Program-made: the position numbers and the translations under genes
Shown here: positions 56,700 to 64,000 of the stretch, piece after piece
How the letters are laid out: each line of letters begins with the position of its first letter
Numbering within the stretch: the stretch's first letter is position 1
Assembly (NCBI GenBank): GCA_014529385.2
Contig: CM043958.1
Coordinates: 138,426,398 to 138,490,397, forward strand
Length of the DNA: 64,000 nucleotides
Reading direction: 5' to 3'
Source: Adiantum capillus-veneris
Lineage: Eukaryota > Streptophyta > Polypodiopsida > Polypodiales > Pteridaceae
Notes under the pieces: generated by a model
What the model was told of the DNA's origin: nothing
Seen by the model: only the letters and a program-made list of their open reading frames with translations
The model's database searches: none

Positions 56700-58560
56700 G
56701 TAACATGCCTTGCATACAAAAGTGGAAGCCCTTTGGCTACCGCGAAGGCCTTAAACATAAAAACCAACACATAAGTGTCCTGCGGGAGAGAAACTGGGAG
56801 GGGTTCGATGAGATGACAACAACTGAAGCAGCTCTAGTGTGGCAGCTTACAACTCCCCACATGCCTTGTATGTGGTGCATACATAGCATGCAAACTCTGC
56901 TTGATGAGAGGTTATCTTATAGACAAAAGAGTTGAACACAGCTCTTTCTTCCCACACAAAAGAGAGACCGTGTCTCACCAAAGTATAAAAAAGGCTCAAT
57001 TGGACAACCATTGGGATTATGCCTTGCATATTCCCTATTGAAATCTCTAACACACGCTCGTAGCAGTGTGTCATGTAGCTCTGGAGCAAGTAAACCATAG
57101 TACGTGCAATCATAAGGGAGCGAGCATCTCCATGAATCAAAAAGGTGTACCCTCACTCAACATACTAGGTCATGCTCAACTCGCAAAGTATGCCTTGTCA
57201 TGCGAGTAGGGTGGATACCAATTCGGGCAAGCAAGAGAGTCCCAAGCAACATGTAATGAGTCTCAACCATATCATGCGAGTGACATGATGGTTAACTTCG
57301 GACCCTCATGCATGCCTTGCATGCCATGCATGCTAAGCTTTGCCAAGCCTTCATGCTTTGACAAGCCACTTTACCTGCATGTGATATCACGACCGGCCTT
57401 GCCATCATGGTAGTAGGATTTGCGTTACCTTGGGATATCACTCAAATCTTCATGGATTCAGAAACCGGCCTTGCTTTACCCGTACAACCTTGTAAGGGAA
57501 TACCATCAAGAGATTGTATATGCCTTGCATATATGGCTCATTGGCACACATGAAAAATTCATAAAGAGTATGAGCGAGCAGACCATGGCTCATGCAATAA
57601 CTAGGGACATGCCCGTATCATGAATCCAAATGAATAATTGCCTCAAGGATACAAGATTATGCCCAATCCGTGAGGGCATGTCCTCGCCATGCATGCAGAG
57701 TAGGTTGAAGTAACCTTCCACATACAATAGTTTACTCTGACTCAAACAAATAGTGCACCTGGTGCCACAAGGATAACATACGGACACTCACGACCATGCC
57801 GTAGACACTTATTGATGAGGTCCAAATCCCTTGGAAGCAGAAAAACATGCCTTGTATGCATGGATCACACCTTGTGAAAGCTTGCTTAATCAACTGAATG
57901 AACATACGAACATGCCGTGCATGCCATAAGTTGCCTATAATCCTCCTAGGAATGGACTTCTTCCTTATAGGCGGGTTGCCATAGAGGAATTGTAGGTACA
58001 CATGTACACCAAGGCGTGTCGTACATGTTGTCTAGACATGTCTTACATGCCTGACACACAGAGTCCTACTCTAAGGTATGCATATAGAACTCGTAAAGAA
58101 AACGATTCCTGCATGAAATTAAGGAATCCGCTCGCATGTCGACATACTTATGTGACATCTCGTCGTCATGCGCCTTTGTGCTGTAGTCTTTGCCGGAATG
58201 CTGGGTGCTCCCTTGATCTGGAAAACCGTATAGACAAGGTGCAAGGCCAATAGCATGGTCTTGCTTCACATGAAGGGTCTATGATGCAAACATGCCATGC
58301 ACATATAGAAAACAAGGATTTCTCATCTTGCATGCAGTAAAAACCTTCCTCTTGGTGTCTTGTCAAAGCACGTGAGCGATGGCTTTCGGAGGTCGGAGAC
58401 TTGGCACTGCTTTTATGTTGTGAAGCAGGTGGGAAGGCACCCTTGCAAACCTTCTAGGGTTTTTTTTTTAATAAAAAATAAATAACGAAACCTGCAGCGA
58501 TGGCGGAACTGCGCCTTGACAGAGTGGACGACAACGTGCCTTGCGTGCAGAATTGGGAGA
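56700..58560. repeat. Cluster of near-palindromic ATGCCTTGCAT-type motifs
   Basis: TGCCTTGCAT or a one-base variant (TGCCTTGTAT, TGCCGTGCAT, TGCCTTGCGT, TGCCATGCA) occurs at least a dozen times in about 1.9 kb, for example near 56,707, 57,019, 57,315, 57,520, 57,847, 57,911 and 58,537. Spacing is irregular. GCATGC cores are self-complementary. No gene is recognised in the stretch. Confidence 0.6.
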
Positions 58561-58760
58561 TGATCAGGTGTCAAAAAAGATGCAGCTCCGCCTTGAGATC
58601 CTACAGAGTAATGGCAAAAGAGCAACCTGCATGGAAGTGGTGATGATCAATGGTGGAGAGCATTACTCTTCCTTACATCCCCTTGCAATGAAAGTACTGG
58701 CACAATGTGCAGCAAACTCAAGTTTAGAGAGAAACTTAAGTATGTATAAGTTTTCTTTGA
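58541..58760 (+). pseudogene. hAT transposase C-terminal dimerisation fragment
   Basis: The + strand frame reads HYSSLHPLAMKVLAQCAANS followed by SLERNLSMYKF. This matches the hAT C-terminal dimerisation motif (L-A-x-x-V/I-L-x-Q-x-x-x-x-S-x-x-E-R-N-x-S), including the conserved E-R-N. Similarity begins near 58,650 and ends near 58,750; the remaining frame to 58,972 is Phe/Ser-rich and unrelated. A fragment only; no catalytic domain found. Confidence 0.6.
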
Positions 58761-58979
58761 TCGCATCATGGTTGCATTTTGAAACCTTCCACCTTCCTTT
58801 CTTGACCTTTGCGTCCTCACATGGCTATATTGTCTTGATTATGTCCTTCGTCACTTCTTTTTTGATCTCTTTCCATTGCATATGGTTTAAACTTGTCCAT
58901 TTTGAGAGTCGTCGAGCAGTGTATGTCACTTGTTGTGCCGACGTACCATGTGCTAGAGACTTCATGCCCTAAAATGCAT

Positions 58980-59842
58980 TAACAGTCGCTTGTTGTTGAT
59001 GTATATCATAAAAATGTTTAGATCGGATAAACTAATGGTGCAAGTTCAACAAGGGGACATTGGACAGGGTTAGGGTCTGTCTTTAAATGTTCTTTGAAAA
59101 ATACCAGCATGTCAAATGCATTTCTTCAAACATCTTTTTTGATAGATATGTGGGGTTATTTTTTAGGCTAATGGTCTCACTGATGAATCTGTACATTGCA
59201 GTGCGTTCTAGTGCTGCTACTGGAATACCTTGAACACCATCTTTTTTCTTCTTCCTGGCCTGATCATCTTCTTTTAGATATTGGCTGACTTCCTCACGGT
59301 GTTGCTGGTGTGGCTTTTTGAACATTGGGGACTTTGAAAATATGTGCCGGCTCTCCACTTGTCAACTCAAGCTTGCGGCCATGGATGTCTACAATACTCT
59401 TTTGTGTGATTTTCCCGTCAAAGGGAAGTGCTACGGCTTCCACAATGACTTCTAAGCTCCATAGTTTGAGCAGATCCTCCTCACTTTCTTGAAAGACATA
59501 TTTTTCTATCTTACTGTGTGGGACCAAACCTACAGACTCCTTAAGACTCTCGATCTTTGTAGTCATCTTGTCCAAGGATTCTTGCATGCACTCTGACTTG
59601 GACTTTCTTCCCATGCACAACTCAGACCAAAAAGTGTTGGTTGAATATGAATTACTTTTTGTCGTTGTTGTAAACAAGTCATTGAAGGAGTAGTGCGGTA
59701 TGTCGGGGATGGTAATTGTTGAAGGAGTTTGGCTACGTGGCAAAGAGGTAGGTATTTGTGGGCTTGAAGTGTTCTCTGTAGGTTTAGAGGCAAGTGGCAC
59801 TAAGTGTTGCAAGTAAACTATAGATTGGCAAACCCGTCGCAT
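58980..59842 (-). pseudogene. Unrecognised ORF pair, one frameshift
   Basis: The frame from 59,842 (182 codons) is Ser/Thr/Pro-rich at the start and then helical (KSECMQESLDKMTTKIESLK), with LDGKIT-like FDGKITQKSIVDIHGRKLEL. It joins, after a shift near 59,300, the frame ending near 59,083 that contains KKPHQQHREEVSQYLKEDDQ. The Pro-rich start and coiled coil could be a gag-like leader. No family assigned. Confidence 0.3.
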
Positions 59843-59849
59843 AGTTATA

Positions 59850-60200
59850 CATATTCTTCCATGAGATGCTCACCCTTGATCTTTGTGATCTACTTGTGAT
59901 GTGTCAAAACATGCATAGCTTGTCCGATTAATCATTTTTACTAGAGAGATTTGTTCAGGGAGTTGGTTCATTTCCCACTTGCAACTGGCCAGTGCTATAA
60001 ATGGTTTAGTTGTCTCTAATTGAACTGATCGGATGACTAAACTTATAGGGTCAAAATTGGTACTGGTGCTGACTCATCTACTAGTTTCAACTGAACTAAC
60101 ATAGAACAAGTCTAGTAGTTCCCCTTATGGTTCCCCTTTTGGTTCTCGTTCTGAACTTGGTTCAAATGGAACCCCTTTTGTTCTGGAATAATATAGCTTA
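59850..60200. other. Spacer with GGTTC-type short repeats
   Basis: GGTTC/GGTTCC elements cluster at 60,125-60,175. No gene seen. Confidence 0.4.
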
Positions 60201-60418
60201 ATCTTGGCCCCATTTTATACTCCAAGAAACATTAGACCTGACAAATCTATGAGTCTCACTGTCCATTTGATAATACCCAATCAACCTCATAGGACCCTAA
60301 CCACAATATTTTTAACTTTTGGTTTCTTTGGTCCCAGTTTGGACTGGTGGAGCAGAACTATGTCACCTCTATGGAACTCTTTGACCTTGATCCTATTTTC
60401 ATTCCAATTCTTTCTTCT

Positions 60419-61488
60419 CTATTCCACCACTTCTTGTTCCAATATAGCCCTCTGTCGTATCTCATCTAGCTCTAGTAGATCATCCAATTGTTGCTTTAGG
60501 TTCTTATTAAAATCCATCCCATATTCAACTCTCAATCGTAAACTTGAAATTACAAATTCCATGGACACTACTACTTCTGTTCCATAAACCGGTTTAAAGG
60601 GAGTCATTCTCATAGTGAATTTGTAAGAAGTTCGGTAGGCCCATAGTGTTTTCTGAAGTCTGGCGTCCTATAGGTGTGGTTCCTTCTGAACAATCATTGT
60701 AAAAGGATGGTTTTGATGGTTTTATTACTGCTTTCAGCCTGGCCATTACATATGGGATAATTTCTTGTGTTTGATTGAAAAAATCTCCATGAGAATTTCC
60801 ATCGTATCATTAATGAAATGAGTGCCCTGGTATGACAATATTTTAATAGGATAGCCATATTTACACATGATATTCTCATAGATAAATGAAGCAGTACACC
60901 TAGCAGTATTATCGAGGAGAGATTTGCCTCCACCCATTTGTTGATATAGCATATTGTAGCCATAATGATGTACTTGTTCTTTTTGGGAGTTACCTTCTTG
61001 AACGGTCCCATGAAGTCAAGTCCCCATTTCATAAAAACTCCCAGTGGCAGAACTAGAGTCAGGGGTGTCATGTCAAGTGTTGTAGGTCTACCCATCCTTT
61101 GGCATATATCATAGGTTTTGCAAAAAGTTCTGACATCAGCCATCATTGATTGCCACCATATTAATCCAACTTGAATTATTATCCTATATGTGATGTCAAT
61201 TGAAAAATGACTGCTCGATCTATAAAGCACTCCAGAAATAACAGTGAACTTCAGATTTTGAATAAGTAGTGTCTTTTTCTTGTTTTGAGACCGATCATTT
61301 GGGATTTTGCCTGGTTGAAGGAAATCATACACTTCTTTCCTTTCTGGATCTGGCTCTTCCTCAACTGTGCTTTGAAATGATTCAACATCTACTAGTTCAT
61401 CTCTCAAAGATGTTTTTGAATAGCCTTCAGTGCTTCTAGAAAAAAAAATGAGCCTCGAAATGTGACTTGCCTGGATTCTTAAATTCAA
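60419..61488 (-). pseudogene. Gypsy integrase, catalytic Asp lost
   Basis: Zinc-binding part: SHFSIDITYRIIIQVG then FCKTYDICQRMGRPT, with the C-x2-C pair (CKTYDIC is C-x5-C here) and only one of the histidines. Core: MKWGLDFMGPFKK supplies the first Asp. The second, expected in S-D-x-G-T-x-F, reads ILSYQGTHFIND in the shifted frame at about 60,830, that is Tyr for Asp. ICNGQAESSNKTIK keeps the Glu. The C-terminal region at 60,613-60,419 reads MTPFKPVYGTEVVVSMEFVI. Frameshift out and back between about 60,940 and 60,780. Confidence 0.85.
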
Positions 61489-61657
61489 ATTCCATAAGGA
61501 ACATCACTCACCTGATTAACTTCCCTTGTATTTTGACTTTATTGATGAGAAACAATAAGGCATGATGATCAACATAGAAATGGAATAAATTTCCTAGTCT
61601 AAATTTGGTTGCATTGAACACCATTCCCAGTGCCTCCCTCTCTAATGTTGAATATCC

Positions 61658-61924
61658 TTATTTTGCTGAATAGAATCTTTGATTGGCAAAGTAGACTCGG
61701 TAGTCTATCTTCCCATCATTTCGAGCTAGTATAGCCCCCATCACCATTATTGAAGCGTCAAAATGTACATGAAATATAGTGTCCCAATTGGGCACGCGAA
61801 GGAATGGCTTCCTGCTGATCAAATCTTTCAAGCATTGGAAACTTTGTTCCCATTCTTTAGTCCAAATGTATTTATTTTCTTTCTTTGTGAGCTCATATAG
61901 GGGTAATGCTTTGATTGCAAACAT
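61658..61924 (-). pseudogene. Gypsy RNase H region
   Basis: FAIKALPLYELTKKENKYIW then WEQSFQCLKDLISRKPFLR and FHVHFDASIMVMGAILARND are the standard connection and RNase H start, with the first catalytic Asp in V-H-F-D-A-S. The segment ends YFANQRFYSAK. The remainder (about 61,655-61,490) is in other frames. Confidence 0.85.
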
Positions 61925-62077
61925 ATGAACTAATCTTCAATAAAAATTAATGTACCCCAAGAATGAACTCAATTCTAAAACCGCGGTTGGTGCACTGGCT
62001 TGCTGAATACTCTTAATCTTATCTTCAGCCATCTTAATGCCATTCCTTGAAACAATATGTCCCAGTAGCTGATCTAT

Positions 62078-62660
62078 CTAGACCATAGAAAGAAACTTGA
62101 ATGGATTTAAACACGTCCTCTTATCCCTGCACCTCTCGAAGACCATTTCTAGAAAAAATATGTGCATTTCTTCAATGAAAAAGACTGTATAGTTGTCCAC
62201 GAAGATGGCCAAAAATTTCTGTAGAAACTCATTAAAGATTTCCATCATACACCACTGAAAGGTTGCTGGAGCATTACAAAGTCCAAATGGCATTACCAAA
62301 TACATAAATGCTCCCCATTCACTAGTGAATGTCATTTTAGCTCTCTCTTTTGGTGCAATCTTCAATTGATTGTAGCCACTATAGCCATGCATGAAGCTAT
62401 ACATCTCATGTCCTACAATCTATCCTAACATCATATCTATGAATGGTAATGGGAAGGGATCCCTAATGGTCTGGGAATTTAGTCTCATATAATCCACGCA
62501 CACTCTGAGCTTGCCATTCTTCTTTGGGACAACCACCATAGGAAATAGCCAGTCTCTGCTTGCCACATTTGTGATGAGCCCAGCTTTAAGCAAATTATTG
62601 ATTTCCTCCTTGATCTTTTTGCATAATTATGATTCATTTTGTATCGCTACAGTCATATTG
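62078..62660 (-). pseudogene. Gypsy reverse transcriptase, catalytic Asp changed
   Basis: Reading 5' to 3' on the minus strand: WLFPMVVVPKKNGKLRVCVD, then YMRLNSQTIRDPFPLPFID, one stop near 62,420, then SFMHGYSGYNQLKIAP, TSEWGAFMYLVMPFGLCNA and PATFQWCMMEIFNEFL. The active-site block is IFVDNYTVF where Y/F-V-D-D is needed, so the second aspartate is Asn. SFMHGYSG has His where the first catalytic Asp (M-D-x-x-S/x-G) should be. Both changes predict a dead enzyme. Confidence 0.9.
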
Positions 62661-62691
62661 GTTTGGCATCAAGTTTTAGTGGTATGCAATG

Positions 62692-62885
62692 CTAGCACAC
62701 TTTTGGATCTACTCCCTTCAGATCCGTATGTTCCCCAGAAAATATGTCTTTGTATTTTTGGAACAGTGCCTTTGCTTTTTCCTTGATCTCTAGCTTTAGA
62801 TGTTTGTTGATATTAATCATTCTAGGATTCTTCTCTGAGCCGAGATTCAATTCTTCTAATTCTTGATCATTTCGAAGCAACCAAT
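62692..62885 (-). pseudogene. Linker upstream of the gypsy reverse transcriptase
   Basis: WLLRNDQELEELNLGSEKNP, then KALFQKYKDIFSGEHTDLKG and VDPKVC. The L-x-x-Y-x-D-I/V-F-x-x-x-x-x-D-L-x-G-I/V-D-P motif marks the protease-RT junction of many plant gypsy elements. The similarity stops at Trp near 62,885, where the CACTA-like terminus begins. Confidence 0.8.
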
Positions 62886-63009
62886 CACTACAACATAACA
62901 TCAAGATATCAACGCAGTATATATCGACGGCCGTACCTTTCCACGCGGTTATCGACGTACTTGCATCTCGTGGATATATGTGTCGGAATACCCATAGATA
63001 TGCGCGTCG

Positions 63010-63420
<411 letters not shown>

Positions 63421-63639
63421 CGGCGTGAAAGAGTTAGGTTGGCTGACCAATTGTGTGAAAAGGACAAAAACTCTCTCTATCTCTCTCTCTCTCTCTCCCT
63501 CTAGAAGAAACTATGGAACTAAAAGAGGCAAAGGGGTTTTGCCCGCTACGTGCATTGCCATGTACCCCTGGGAGTGCACGTATGTGTCTACCCATATAGG
63601 ATTTGACCAATAAGGACGAGATTTTGACCCGGTGGTCCT

Positions 63640-63677
63640 GATCTCCGTACACCTTTGGACCGAGGTGTACGGAGATC
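63640..63677. other. Perfect 15-bp hairpin
   Basis: GATCTCCGTACACCT (63,640-63,654) and AGGTGTACGGAGATC (63,663-63,677) are exact reverse complements around the 8-base loop TTGGACCG. It lies upstream of the ORF starting at 63,755. A transcript would fold here. Confidence 0.85.
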
Positions 63678-63754
63678 GAGCAAGACTAGAGAATGCGAGG
63701 TAGTTTACATTGTGAGGAGTATATATATTAAAACAACATTCATAATCATTGTAG

Positions 63755-64000
63755 ATGGCAACGTCATCAACTAACATGGAGGAAAAGATTACATGCTCGT
63801 GCACGCTCTTCAAGTATCCAATCCTGTGCAAGCGTAGGATATGTAATGAGCATGTGCACAAGTACGAAGAGTTTGCTAGAGAAACCGTACAGAATCTACG
63901 ATACGACTCCTACGGAACGGGCATTGGTTTTTGTGACATAGCACCTACATCTGAGAGAGAGAGAGAGAGAAAAAGGATTATGCATGAAGGTCCGACCAAT
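63755..64000 (+). CDS. Open frame at the window edge, unassigned
   Basis: ATG at 63,755 opens a frame of 82 codons that is still open at the end of the window. It reads MATSSTNMEEKITCSCTLFK then YPILCKRRICNEHVHKYEEF, with cysteines spaced C-x-C, C, C and a His pair. A GA-derived Glu-Arg run follows near residue 70. If it belongs to the second CACTA element, it occupies the place of the transposase N-terminus, but I see no clear match. Confidence 0.35.
   Translation, partial: MATSSTNMEEKITCSCTLFKYPILCKRRICNEHVHKYEEFARETVQNLRYDSYGTGIGFCDIAPTSERERERKRIMHEGPTN

Larger units (their letters stand above)
60200..62885 (-). mobile_element. Ty3/gypsy retrotransposon pol region, truncated
   Basis: On the minus strand the order is pre-RT linker, reverse transcriptase, RNase H, integrase, as in Ty3/gypsy. 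Gag and protease are missing because the region is cut at 62,885/62,886 by a CACTA-like terminus. No LTR is recognised on the 3' side down to 59.8 kb. Multiple stops and shifts. Confidence 0.88.

Noticed and set aside
62886-62904. Start codon for the gypsy linker at 62,904
   Set aside because: The first residues derive from the CACTA-like terminus; the gypsy protein has no start here and continues upstream in other copies of such elements.

Overview
This is a repeat-rich nuclear window from a land plant. I find no intact single-copy host gene. The diagnosis rests on the element families, which are CACTA (En/Spm-type) transposons with tnp2, DUF4218 and DUF4216 blocks, Ty3/gypsy and Ty1/copia LTR elements, plant L1-type LINEs, hAT and MULE-like fragments, and a tRNA-iMet primer-binding site. 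Very long pure dinucleotide arrays and an AT-leaning, frameshift-littered background point to a large heterochromatic genome. The sequence alone does not settle whether it is a fern, lycophyte, gymnosperm or angiosperm.

Layout. 1-4 kb is non-coding with a 126-bp TG array and two short tandem duplications. 4.0-10.9 kb is a decayed, gene-like element region on the + strand that I cannot assign, including a 19-residue tandem repeat. It is interrupted at 10,892 by a complete 8.17-kb CACTA element (10,893-19,062, target duplication CAA). The host reading frame resumes in phase at 19,066 and runs to a polypurine tract and probable LTR near 19.2 kb. 20.0-23.6 kb (minus) is a decayed transposase-like gene split by a GTACT-rich repeat block. 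24-29.5 kb has only unrecognised fragments and degenerate tandem repeats. 30.5-32.9 kb (plus) is a frameshifted MULE-like transposase gene. 33.15-34.05 kb is a copia-like LTR, primer site and start of gag. 34-37.5 kb holds diverged repeats, a purine-rich stretch and a LINE C-terminus.

38,119-43,812 is a complete non-autonomous LTR retrotransposon (minus strand, gag and protease only, target duplication TACGT) inserted in a LINE reverse transcriptase. 45.2-48.4 kb is a second, decayed LINE (minus). 49-52.4 kb is unassigned and partly coiled-coil coding. 52,476-53,629 contains two 172-bp LTRs in inverted orientation, the left one with a perfect iMet primer site. 53.6-58.5 kb contains a faint integrase remnant and a stretch rich in a near-palindromic ATGCCTTGCAT motif. 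58.5 kb has a hAT dimerisation fragment. 60.2-62.9 kb is a gypsy pol (minus) with damaged catalytic residues, cut at 62,886 by the end of what looks like a second CACTA element running off the window.

Taken together this is a nested transposon graveyard with at least three readable insertion events. The most unusual signal is a small open frame of about 51 residues found three times, twice in tandem inside the CACTA and once in the unrelated LTR element. Its copies differ mostly by synonymous changes.
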